NCBI GenBank assembly: GCA_902520695.1
Contig: CABYOT010000004.1
Coordinates: forward strand, 33,863-97,862
Source: an uncultured Pelagibacteraceae bacterium
Lineage (GTDB): Bacteria; Pseudomonadota; Alphaproteobacteria; Pelagibacterales; Pelagibacteraceae
DNA: 64,000 nucleotides
Reading direction: 5' to 3'
Positions 1-8,426 of the stretch are shown one piece after another; within the stretch, counting starts at the first letter, position 1; each line of letters starts with the position of its first letter. The notes beneath the pieces are model-generated. The model saw only the letters and a list, made by a program, of their open reading frames with translations, was not told the origin of the DNA and made no database searches. A program made the translations under genes and the position numbers.

Positions 1-50
1 ATAATGTAAATTATTTTTTTAGCAAATATTGATATATATATATTACAAAA

Positions 51-3000
51 ATGAATCTAGACTTATTAGTTCCTGATATAGGAGACTTTGAAAACGTTGA
101 AATAATCGAAGTACTTGTAAAAAAAGGGGACAAAATCAATAAAAATGACCCTGTTGTAACTTTAGAAAGTGATAAATCAAGTGTTGAAGTTCCATCCAAT
201 TATGAAGGAACAATTGAAAATATAAATGTAAAAATTGGTGATAAAGTTTCTAAAGGTGATTTAATATTAACTTTATCTTCAGAAAATAATGATGAACATG
301 AGAAAATTAGTAAAACTTTAGACGAAAAAATTCCGCCTTCAACAGAGAAATTAATAGAGGAAGCAGAAACTGCTACAAAATCTGACACAAAAGTTGAAAC
401 AGAGGTTATACAGCCAACACAAATCAAGCAAACAAGATTGATTAATGAAGTTAAAATGGTTAGTAGTAACGACGATATTGATCCTGTTGAAACGAAAGAG
501 TGGTTAGATTCCTTAAGTGCAGTTTTGCAAAATGATGGTTCTGAAAGAGCTCATTTTTTAATTAAACAATTAATTGATCAATCTTATAAAGCTGGATCTA
601 AAATTCCTCATACTCAAACTACTCCTTACGTGAATACGATACCCCCTGAAGAGGAAAAAAGATCACCTGGAGACCAAAACATAGAACGTAAGTTAAGATC
701 ATTAATTAGATGGAATGCTGCTGCGATGGTAGTAAGAGCGAATAAAAAACATCCTGAACTTGGCGGTCACATAGGAACATTTGCATCAGCTGCAACTTTG
801 TATGATGTTGGTATGAATCATTTTTGGCGAGCAAAAAATAATAAATTCGGAGGTGATCTAATATATTTTCAAGGTCATAGTGCTCCAGGAATGTATGCAA
901 GAGCTTTTCTTGAGGGAAGACTAGATGAAAAGCAGTTAGATAGATTTAGACAAGAAGTAAAAACTGGTGGACTTTCATCTTATCCTCATCCTTGGCTAAT
1001 GCCAAACTTTTGGCAGTTTCCAACTGTTTCAATGGGTATTGGTCCAATGTTAGCAATATATCAAGCAAGATTTATGAAATACCTAATCAATAGAGGATTA
1101 ATTAAAGATGAGGGAAGAAAAGTTTGGGCTTTTCTTGGAGATGGAGAAATGGATGAACCTGAGTCACTTGGCGCAATTGGTTTAGCGGCTCGTGAAAATT
1201 TAGATAATTTAATATTTGTTGTTAACTGCAACTTACAAAGATTAGACGGTCCAGTTAGAGGAAATGGAAAAATAATTCAAGAATTAGAGGGTATTTTTAG
1301 AGGAGGTGGCTGGAACGTTCTAAAAGTTATTTGGGGATCTTATTGGGACTCACTTTTAGCAAATGATAAGACAGGACATTTAGTAAAAATTATGAATGAG
1401 ACCGTAGACGGTGAATATCAAGCATTTAAAGCAAGAAATGGGCTTTATGTGAGAGAAAAGTTTTTTGGCAAATACCCTGAAACTACAGAATTAGTTTCAT
1501 CAATGTCAGATACTGATATTTGGAGACTTAATAGAGGAGGCCATGATCCACACAAAGTTTATGCTGCATATGATAAAGCGGTTAATCATAAAGGAAGCCC
1601 CACAGTCATAATAGCTAAAACTATAAAAGGTTATGGTATGGGTAAAAGTGGTGAAAGTGTAAACACTACTCACCAACAAAAGAAATTGGATGTTGATGAT
1701 TTAATGTATTACAGGGATAGGTTTGATGTTCCTTTAACAGATTCTCAAGTCAAAAATATTGAATATTTTAAACCAGACGAAAACTCTGAAGAAATTAAAT
1801 ACTTAAAAAAAAGAAGATTAGAACTTGGTGGATTTATTCCAGAGAGAACATCATATTCAAAACCTATTAAAGCCCCAGTTAAAGATATTTTTGATTTTAT
1901 GAAAAAGTCTACTGGCGAAAAAGAAATGTCTACAACAATGGCATTAGTAAGAATGTTAACTAATCTTTTGAGAGATAAAAATGTTGCACCAAAATTGGTT
2001 CCAATTATTCCCGATGAAGCTAGAACATTTGGAATGGAGGGTTTCTTTCAAAAAATAGGTATTTATGCTCATGAAGGTCAAAAATATGAGCCAGAGGACT
2101 CAGCACAACTTTCATCTTATAGAGAAGAAAAAAGTGGTCAGGTATTAGAAGAAGGTATTACAGAAGCTGGTTCAATGTCTTCTTGGATAGCAGCTGGAAC
2201 AGCATATACAAATCATGATATTGAAATGATACCAATTTATCTTTTCTATTCTATGTTTGGCTTTCAAAGAATTGGAGATTTTGCTTGGGCTGCAGGAGAT
2301 AGTCAAGCGAGAGGCTTTTTAATTGGTGCGACTGCAGGAAGAACAACACTTGCAGGAGAAGGTCTTCAACACCAAGATGGTCATAGTCATTTGTTAGCAT
2401 CAACAATTCCAAACTGTATTTCTTATGATCCAACATTCCATTATGAATTAGCTGTGATTTTTAGAGAAGGTTTAAGAAGGATGCATGAAAAAAATGAGAA
2501 TATTTTTTATTATATTACAACAATGAACGAAAATTACTCTCACCCTGCAATGCCAGATGATTGTGAGGATGGAATTCTCAAGGGAATGTATAAAATTAAA
2601 GAAACATCAGGTTCTAAAGAAGCAAAAATTCAATTATTAGGCTCTGGAACAATACTAAGAGAAATGATGGCAGCATCAGAAATTCTTAAAAAAGAATATC
2701 AGGTCGATAGTGAAGTTTGGAGTGTTACTAGTTTTAATGAGTTAAGAAAAAATGGAATGGAAGTTGAAAGATATAATCTTCTAAATCCTGCAGAAACAAA
2801 TAAAAAATCATATGTAGAGGAATGTTTAGGAAAACAACAAGGTCCTATCCTTACAGCCACTGACTATATGAGAATAAATGCTGATCAAATAAGACCTTTT
2901 ACAAAAAAGAGCTTTTATTCATTAGGCACGGATGGATATGGAAGAAGTGATACAAGAAAAAACTTAAGAAATTTTTTTGAAGTAGATAAAGAACACATAG

Positions 3001-3116
3001 TTGCTTATAGCCTTAGCGTTTTAGCCAATGAACAGCTTGTTGCATCAAAGTATGCTGAAGATGCATTCAAAAAGTATAAAATTGATAAAAACAAACCTAT
3101 GCCAACAAAAATGTAA
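51..3116 (+). CDS. aceE: Pyruvate dehydrogenase E1 (homodimeric AceE type) with N-terminal lipoyl domain
   Basis: Decarboxylates pyruvate with thiamine diphosphate and passes the acetyl group to a lipoyl arm. Residues 1-80 form a complete lipoyl domain with the ESDKSSVE motif (lipoyl Lys42). A polar linker follows to about residue 150, then about 870 residues of AceE-type E1, with the ThDP motif GDGEMDEP near residue 363 and NCNLQRLDGP near 393. E. coli AceE is about 887 residues and has no lipoyl domain; the extra length here matches the fusion. The stop is followed directly by the ATG of E2, so the two are one operon. E3 (lpd) is not in the window. The start is the first ATG before the lipoyl fold. 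Family assignment is very secure; the fusion is unusual for AceE. Confidence 0.95.
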   Translation: MNLDLLVPDIGDFENVEIIEVLVKKGDKINKNDPVVTLESDKSSVEVPSNYEGTIENINVKIGDKVSKGDLILTLSSENNDEHEKISKTLDEKIPPSTEKLIEEAETATKSDTKVETEVIQPTQIKQTRLINEVKMVSSNDDIDPVETKEWLDSLSAVLQNDGSERAHFLIKQLIDQSYKAGSKIPHTQTTPYVNTIPPEEEKRSPGDQNIERKLRSLIRWNAAAMVVRANKKHPELGGHIGTFASAATLYDVGMNHFWRAKNNKFGGDLIYFQGHSAPGMYARAFLEGRLDEKQLDRFRQEVKTGGLSSYPHPWLMPNFWQFPTVSMGIGPMLAIYQARFMKYLINRGLIKDEGRKVWAFLGDGEMDEPESLGAIGLAARENLDNLIFVVNCNLQRLDGPVRGNGKIIQELEGIFRGGGWNVLKVIWGSYWDSLLANDKTGHLVKIMNETVDGEYQAFKARNGLYVREKFFGKYPETTELVSSMSDTDIWRLNRGGHDPHKVYAAYDKAVNHKGSPTVIIAKTIKGYGMGKSGESVNTTHQQKKLDVDDLMYYRDRFDVPLTDSQVKNIEYFKPDENSEEIKYLKKRRLELGGFIPERTSYSKPIKAPVKDIFDFMKKSTGEKEMSTTMALVRMLTNLLRDKNVAPKLVPIIPDEARTFGMEGFFQKIGIYAHEGQKYEPEDSAQLSSYREEKSGQVLEEGITEAGSMSSWIAAGTAYTNHDIEMIPIYLFYSMFGFQRIGDFAWAAGDSQARGFLIGATAGRTTLAGEGLQHQDGHSHLLASTIPNCISYDPTFHYELAVIFREGLRRMHEKNENIFYYITTMNENYSHPAMPDDCEDGILKGMYKIKETSGSKEAKIQLLGSGTILREMMAASEILKKEYQVDSEVWSVTSFNELRKNGMEVERYNLLNPAETNKKSYVEECLGKQQGPILTATDYMRINADQIRPFTKKSFYSLGTDGYGRSDTRKNLRNFFEVDKEHIVAYSLSVLANEQLVASKYAEDAFKKYKIDKNKPMPTKM

Positions 3117-4043
3117 ATGTCTGATCAATCAAATAAAATATCCGCAAGTCCAAAAGTTAGAAAATTTGCAAGAGAACTTGGAGTAGATATAAATAATGTT
3201 AAGGGAACAGAGAGATTAGGTAGGGTTGTTGAAAAAGATTTAAAAGACTTTGTCTCATCAAGAATCAATCATCCTCAGAATAATAGTGAAAGACAAAAAG
3301 AAAAAATTAATAAAAGCGAATATCAACATTCAGATTTTGGGGAAGTTGAAATTAAAGATATTCCTAGGGTAAAAAAAATAGCAGCTCCACATCTCGTAAA
3401 TTCGTGGACAAACATTCCACATGTAACCAACCATGATGAGGCTGATATTACAGAAATGGAGGAATTTAGAAGCTCGATAAAAGATAATTATACAGGAGAA
3501 AGAATAAAAATTACTCCTCTTGCATTTATTATAAAAGCATTGGTACTTTCACTAAAAAAATTTCCATCATTTAATTCATCAATTGATGATATTGAAAATG
3601 GAAAGATTACTTTTAAAAAGTATTTTCATGTTGGTATCGCAGTTGATACTCAACATGGACTTATGGTTCCTAAAATTAGAGATGCTAATCAAAAAGACAT
3701 CAATGAGTTAAGTAGAGAATTAAAAAAAGTAAGTGATGATTGTAGAAACTTAAAAATTGATAAAAAAGAATTCTTTGGTGGGTCAATGACTATTACAAGC
3801 TTAGGTGGTATAGGTGGTTCGTTTTTTACACCAATAATTAACTTTCCAGAAGTTGCTATACTTGGTGTTGGTAGAAGTTATAAAAAACAGGTATTTATTG
3901 ATGGTAAATTTGTTCCAAGAACCATGCTTCCACTATCCCTCTCATATGATCACAGAATTATAGATGGAGCTGAGGCCGCTAAATTTAATAACGAATTAAA
4001 AGATAATCTTGGCTCTAATTTTGCCTATAATTTGAGTAAATGA
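3117..4043 (+). CDS. aceF: Dihydrolipoamide acetyltransferase (E2) lacking a lipoyl domain
   Basis: Transfers acetyl groups from lipoyl-lysine to CoA and normally forms the core of the pyruvate dehydrogenase complex. Residues 9-45 look like a peripheral-subunit-binding domain (ASPKVRKFARELG...GRVVEKDL). Residues 80-308 are the catalytic domain, with IPHVTNHDEADITE and the active-site motif YDHRIIDG (His279, Asp283). At 308 residues it is far shorter than AceF with one to three lipoyl domains, and no DKxxxE lipoyl motif is present. The missing domain sits at the N-terminus of the preceding E1. The gene abuts E1 and overlaps the next gene by four bases (ATGA). Confidence 0.93.
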   Translation: MSDQSNKISASPKVRKFARELGVDINNVKGTERLGRVVEKDLKDFVSSRINHPQNNSERQKEKINKSEYQHSDFGEVEIKDIPRVKKIAAPHLVNSWTNIPHVTNHDEADITEMEEFRSSIKDNYTGERIKITPLAFIIKALVLSLKKFPSFNSSIDDIENGKITFKKYFHVGIAVDTQHGLMVPKIRDANQKDINELSRELKKVSDDCRNLKIDKKEFFGGSMTITSLGGIGGSFFTPIINFPEVAILGVGRSYKKQVFIDGKFVPRTMLPLSLSYDHRIIDGAEAAKFNNELKDNLGSNFAYNLSK

Positions 4044-5140
4044 TTACTAAAATTGAAATATTAGCAGATGATGTACACGTCCACTTTAGCGGAGAAAATT
4101 CTGAAATTTTTCCTAATATTTGGCTAAGAGATCATGCAAAAGATGAGCAAAATTGGGATAAAAGGTCTAGCCAAAGGAAAACATATACAGCAGCATTAGA
4201 TATAAATTTAAAAGTTAAAAAGGCAGAAATAATTGAAAATGGAAAATATTTGAGTGTCTCATGGCCTGATTTAGAAAAACCAGTTAAATATTCATCTGAA
4301 TTTCTAACTAATAATAAAATAAAAAAGAAAAAAGAAGTAAAATCTAATTTAAAAATCTGGAAAGCTAATGAAATAAAAGAAGAAATTTTTTTAGATTATA
4401 ATTCAATTTTATCAAATGAGGGATTTAGAAATTTTTTGAAAAATATTCATGACTATGGATTTTCAGTAATTAAAAACTGTGAAACCAATTTAAAGTCTGT
4501 TGAAACAATCGCAAATAGAATTGGTTACGTAAGAAACTCTATATTTGGAGGACTATGGAGTTTTGAGTCAGATGAAAATAAAGCTGATAGCGCATACACT
4601 CAAGAAGAACTAAGACCTCATACAGATTCAACATATAGTAATGACGCTCCAGGATTACAATTATTACTATGTTGTGAATATAACGCTAGAGGTGGTGAAT
4701 CGATTATGGTTGATGGATTAAAAATAGCTGAAACAATAAAAAAAGAAAACCAGCCAATGTATGAATTAATGACAAAAATAAATGTAAAGGGAAATTATAT
4801 CGGTGATGGTGTTTATCTTGAGGCTGAAAGACCAATATTTAAATTAAATGAAAATGATGAAATAGTTCAAGTTAGTTTTAATAATTATGATCGAGCACCA
4901 TTTAGATTTGAAAAAGATTTAACATTAAAGTTTTATGAAGCAATAAAAACATTTGATCTTATTGCTAACAATAAAGATTATCAGTGGCGACATATACTTA
5001 AACCTGGAGAACTTCTAATATTTAATAATTGGCGAATACTTCATGGTAGAGGATCGTTTAATGGAGTTAGAAAAATGTCTGGATGTTATATTAACAAAGA
5101 GGATTTTGACAGCTCTTGTAAGTTAAACGGAATAAATTAA
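4040..5140 (+). CDS. Gamma-butyrobetaine hydroxylase-like Fe(II)/2-oxoglutarate dioxygenase
   Basis: Predicted to hydroxylate gamma-butyrobetaine or a related trimethylammonium compound using O2 and 2-oxoglutarate. The N-terminal 90 residues resemble the small domain of BBOX1/TMLHE enzymes (WLRDHA at 28-33). The rest is a TauD-like jelly roll with the iron triad His194-x-Asp196 (RPHTDS) and His335 (LHGRGSF). Length 366 fits the family (human BBOX1 about 387). The cysteines that bind zinc in the small domain of the animal enzyme are absent here. The start overlaps the E2 stop (ATGA), so it may be co-transcribed with pyruvate dehydrogenase. Gamma-butyrobetaine versus trimethyllysine as substrate cannot be decided. 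Confidence 0.8.
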   Translation: MITKIEILADDVHVHFSGENSEIFPNIWLRDHAKDEQNWDKRSSQRKTYTAALDINLKVKKAEIIENGKYLSVSWPDLEKPVKYSSEFLTNNKIKKKKEVKSNLKIWKANEIKEEIFLDYNSILSNEGFRNFLKNIHDYGFSVIKNCETNLKSVETIANRIGYVRNSIFGGLWSFESDENKADSAYTQEELRPHTDSTYSNDAPGLQLLLCCEYNARGGESIMVDGLKIAETIKKENQPMYELMTKINVKGNYIGDGVYLEAERPIFKLNENDEIVQVSFNNYDRAPFRFEKDLTLKFYEAIKTFDLIANNKDYQWRHILKPGELLIFNNWRILHGRGSFNGVRKMSGCYINKEDFDSSCKLNGIN

Positions 5141-5166
5141 TTAATAAAATTATCTAATTAAATATA

Positions 5167-6051
5167 ATGACAAAATCCCTTTCAATGGTCTGTGCCTTAG
5201 TCACAACTTTTATTTGGGGAACAGCTTTCATCGCTCAAGACACTGGTATGGATAATATCGGTCCATTAACTTTTAATTCAGCAAGATTTATTGTTGGCTT
5301 TTTTACAATATTACCACTTGCCTTATTATTTGAGAGGAAGAAAATTAAACTAGAAATTCTTTCAAAATCAAAACTTTTTATAAAATATTTAGTTTTCATG
5401 GGAGTATCCCTGTTTTTGGGTACTTTTTTACAACAAGCTGCCCTCCAATATACAAATATTGCAAATGCTGCCTTTTTTACAGTGTTTTACGTACCAATAG
5501 TTCCAATTTTGTTATTTTTCATATACTCGAAAAAAGTTCATTGGAGTATGTGGCCAGCAATTGGTCTTTGTGTTGTTGGTGTATACCTTCTAAGTGATTT
5601 TTCTAACTCAGAAATTATGTTAGGTGATGGTCTAGTTATATTGTGCTCAGTATTTTGGGCTTTGCACATAATTTTTGCAGGTAAGTTTATGGAAGAATTT
5701 GATATTCCAATGTTTTATGCTGCACTTCAAGCATTATTTGTTGCAACACTTTCATTAATCTTTTCTTATATTTTTGAAGAAATAAATATTTCAAAAATAT
5801 TAATGGAAAGTAGCTCTATTCTTTACGCAGGAGCATTATCAGGCGGTATAGCCTTTACATTACAAATGTATGCTCAAAAAAATATAGAAGAGGCACCAGC
5901 AGCAATTATTTATTCTCTCGAGGGAGTATTTGCAGCTGTAGCAGGATGGATTATTCTTAATCAATTTTTAAGCACTAATAACATGATTGGATGTTTATTA
6001 ATATTGATTGCAGTAATTTCTTCTCAAATTTCACCTAGTTCTAAAAATTAG
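5167..6051 (+). CDS. EamA-family (DMT superfamily) transporter
   Basis: Inner-membrane protein of 294 residues with about ten hydrophobic helices arranged as two EamA repeats; the first begins with the family-like FIWGTAFIAQDTG and the second with GLVILCSVFWALHIIFAGK. Such proteins export or import small metabolites such as amino acids, but the substrate cannot be read from sequence. It lies 26 bases after the dioxygenase on the same strand and may share its transcript. Its stop overlaps the stop of uppP on the other strand by four bases (TTAG). Confidence 0.85.
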   Translation: MTKSLSMVCALVTTFIWGTAFIAQDTGMDNIGPLTFNSARFIVGFFTILPLALLFERKKIKLEILSKSKLFIKYLVFMGVSLFLGTFLQQAALQYTNIANAAFFTVFYVPIVPILLFFIYSKKVHWSMWPAIGLCVVGVYLLSDFSNSEIMLGDGLVILCSVFWALHIIFAGKFMEEFDIPMFYAALQALFVATLSLIFSYIFEEINISKILMESSSILYAGALSGGIAFTLQMYAQKNIEEAPAAIIYSLEGVFAAVAGWIILNQFLSTNNMIGCLLILIAVISSQISPSSKN

Positions 6052-6815
6052 CTATAAGCAATTACAAAAAGAATTAAAGCAAGAAAAGTTCTGTAATAAA
6101 CAAAAATATTTAAATTAAAATTTTTAACATAAATTAAAAAATATTTTATTGTTAAATAAGAAACTATAAATGAAAATATTATTGAATATAAAAATAATGT
6201 GTTCAAATCAATGTTTGCATTTACCACATCTTTTAAACTGAGTATACTTGCTCCCGCTAATGCAGGTATTGATAAGTAAAAAGATATTTTTGAAGAATCT
6301 ACTCTATCAAAATTTAAAAACCTTGAGGCTGTGATTATTATACCTGATCTGCTTACACCAGGTATAACAGCTAAAATTTGAAAAATACCAATAAGTAAAA
6401 TATTTTTTAAATTTAAACTGGTATCAAATTTATTTTTTATACTAGATCGATCTGCAATAAATAATAGAATACCAAATATTAAAGTTGTCCATGCTATAAC
6501 TTTTAAATTTCTTAAATTTTCAATTAGCCCCGATGTATAAATAAAATAACCAACAATTACCAATGGTAAAGAACCTAAAATTATAAGTAATAATAAAGAC
6601 TTATTTCCTAAAATATTTACTAAATCCTTTCTAAAATAAAAAATAATTGCCAAAAGGGAACCTAAGTGAAGACTAATATCAAGTTGAAGCGAACTAATAC
6701 TAAAGTTCGATATTTTTGATATAATTATGAGGTGTGCAGATGAACTTACTGGTATAAATTCCGAAAAACCTTGAACAAACGCTAAAATTGATGCTTCTAT
6801 ATATTCTGAAATCAT
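6048..6815 (-). CDS. uppP: Undecaprenyl-diphosphatase
   Basis: Membrane phosphatase that recycles undecaprenyl pyrophosphate, the lipid carrier of peptidoglycan and polysaccharide synthesis. Both family motifs are present: GFSEFIPVSSSAHL near residues 16-29 and PGVSRSG near 153-159. Length 255 residues with about eight hydrophobic segments is normal. It is a single-gene unit, convergent with the EamA transporter and divergent from gltD across a 150-base gap that contains a strong hairpin. Confidence 0.93.
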   Translation of the reverse strand: MISEYIEASILAFVQGFSEFIPVSSSAHLIIISKISNFSISSLQLDISLHLGSLLAIIFYFRKDLVNILGNKSLLLLIILGSLPLVIVGYFIYTSGLIENLRNLKVIAWTTLIFGILLFIADRSSIKNKFDTSLNLKNILLIGIFQILAVIPGVSRSGIIITASRFLNFDRVDSSKISFYLSIPALAGASILSLKDVVNANIDLNTLFLYSIIFSFIVSYLTIKYFLIYVKNFNLNIFVYYRTFLALILFVIAYS

Positions 6816-6836
6816 TAAGGACTTTAATAGATAGTT

Positions 6837-6865
6837 AAAAGATTACCTAAATAAGGCAATCTTTT
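6837..6865. promoter_or_regulatory. Hairpin in the uppP/gltD divergent leader
   Basis: The 8-base arms AAAAGATT (6837-6844) and AATCTTTT (6858-6865) are perfectly complementary, with an inner CCT/AGG pairing after one A.C mismatch and a five-base loop. Each arm ends in a T-run when read on its own strand, so it could act as a terminator or attenuator in either direction. The rest of the 150-base gap (6816-6965) shows no gene or known riboswitch that I recognise. Confidence 0.45.
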
Positions 6866-6965
6866 AAATGCATATCAATTATGCGTTAAATAGAAAATGC
6901 AGAAAAATCAATGTTTTTTAAAAATATATGTCAATATATATTACCTAGTAATACTTTAAGGAAAT

Positions 6966-8426
6966 ATGCTTCTGGTGTATAAGCCGATTCAAATGACAAA
7001 TAAAATGCTTAAATTTGTAGATATAGGTCAACAAAATCCACCTAAAAGAGATAAATCCCAAAGAAAAGAGGATTTTGGAGAGATTTATCAAGAGTTTATT
7101 CATGAAAAAGCTAAAGAACAATCGAGCAGGTGCTCACAGTGTGGTGTTCCTTTTTGCCAGGTTCACTGTCCATTAAGTAACAATATACCTGATTGGTTAA
7201 AGTTAACTGCAGAGGGAAGGTATGAAGAAGCTTACCATCTATCCCAAAGTACCAATAATATGCCGGAAGTTTGTGGAAGAATATGCCCACAAGATAGGTT
7301 ATGTGAAGGAAACTGTGTAATTGAGCAATCGGGTCATGGAACAGTAACAATTGGTTCAGTTGAAAAATATTTAACAGATAAAGCGTGGGAAAATGGCTGG
7401 GTAAAACCAATAAATGTAAAAATTGAAAATGAACAAAGTGTTGGAATTATTGGAGCAGGCCCCGCAGGGTTAGCTTGTGGTGAAGAATTACGTAAAAAGG
7501 GATATCAAATAACAATATATGATCGGTATGACAGAGCAGGTGGATTATTAATATATGGAATACCAAATTTTAAATTAGAAAAGCATGTAGTTGAGAGAAG
7601 AATTAAACTTTTAAAAGAAGGTGGAATAAAATTTGTTCATAATTTCGAGGTTGGTAAAGATTCTACATTAAAAGAATTACAATCAAAACATGATGCCTTA
7701 TTAATTTCTACAGGTGTTTACAAAGCAAGAGAGGTTAACTTACCTGGAAATGATCTGAGTAATATTTTTCCTGCAATGGAATTCTTAACAGCTTCAAACA
7801 AAAAAGGTTTAGGCGATAAAGTCGAAATGTTTGATAACGGAACATTAAATGCTGAGGGTAAAGATGTAGTAGTAATTGGTGGTGGAGATACTGCAATGGA
7901 CTGTGTAAGAACTTCTGTAAGACAAAAAGCTAAATCTGTAAAATGCCTTTACAGAAGAGACAGAGAAAATATGCCTGGATCTGCGAGAGAAGTAGGCAAT
8001 GCTGAGGAGGAAGGTGTAGAATTTATTTGGTTAAGTAACCCAAAAGAGTTTAGAGGAACTAATAAAGTAAATAGTATTATTGTAGATAAAATGAAATTAA
8101 CGGATCCAGATGAAAGTGGCAGAAGAAGACCCGTTGCAGAAGAAAACTCAGAATTTGAAATTAATGCTGATTTGGTGATTAAATCCTTAGGTTTTGATCC
8201 AGAAGATTTACCAGTTCTATTTCAGGAACCTAGATTACAAGTTTCACAGTGGGGAACAATAAAAGCTGACTTTGATACCTTGGAAACTAGTATACCAGGT
8301 GTATTTGCCGCTGGAGATATAGTAAGAGGAGCCTCATTAGTTGTATGGGCTATTAAAGATGGTAGAGATGCTGCGACTTCAATTGAAAGCTATCTTCAAT
8401 CAAAACAAAAAATGAAGGTTGCATAA
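6966..8426 (+). CDS. gltD: Glutamate synthase (NADPH) small subunit
   Basis: Feeds electrons from NADPH through FAD and 4Fe-4S clusters to GltB. Two cysteine groups sit near the N-terminus (Cys56/59/64/68 and Cys103/107/113/117). The FAD-binding GIIGAGPAG is at about 160-168 and the NADPH-binding VVIGGGDTAMDC at 302-313. Length 486 is normal. The start is uncertain: ATG 6966 has AAGGA only three bases upstream, and ATGs at 6993 and 7005 begin closer to the conserved FVDIGQQNPPKR. The stop overlaps the gltB start by one base (TAATG), indicating translational coupling. Confidence 0.95.
   Translation: MLLVYKPIQMTNKMLKFVDIGQQNPPKRDKSQRKEDFGEIYQEFIHEKAKEQSSRCSQCGVPFCQVHCPLSNNIPDWLKLTAEGRYEEAYHLSQSTNNMPEVCGRICPQDRLCEGNCVIEQSGHGTVTIGSVEKYLTDKAWENGWVKPINVKIENEQSVGIIGAGPAGLACGEELRKKGYQITIYDRYDRAGGLLIYGIPNFKLEKHVVERRIKLLKEGGIKFVHNFEVGKDSTLKELQSKHDALLISTGVYKAREVNLPGNDLSNIFPAMEFLTASNKKGLGDKVEMFDNGTLNAEGKDVVVIGGGDTAMDCVRTSVRQKAKSVKCLYRRDRENMPGSAREVGNAEEEGVEFIWLSNPKEFRGTNKVNSIIVDKMKLTDPDESGRRRPVAEENSEFEINADLVIKSLGFDPEDLPVLFQEPRLQVSQWGTIKADFDTLETSIPGVFAAGDIVRGASLVVWAIKDGRDAATSIESYLQSKQKMKVA

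Noticed and set aside
1..50. End of an upstream gene at an early ATG-TAA
   Set aside because: Too short a stretch to support any coding call; it may be the promoter region of aceE.
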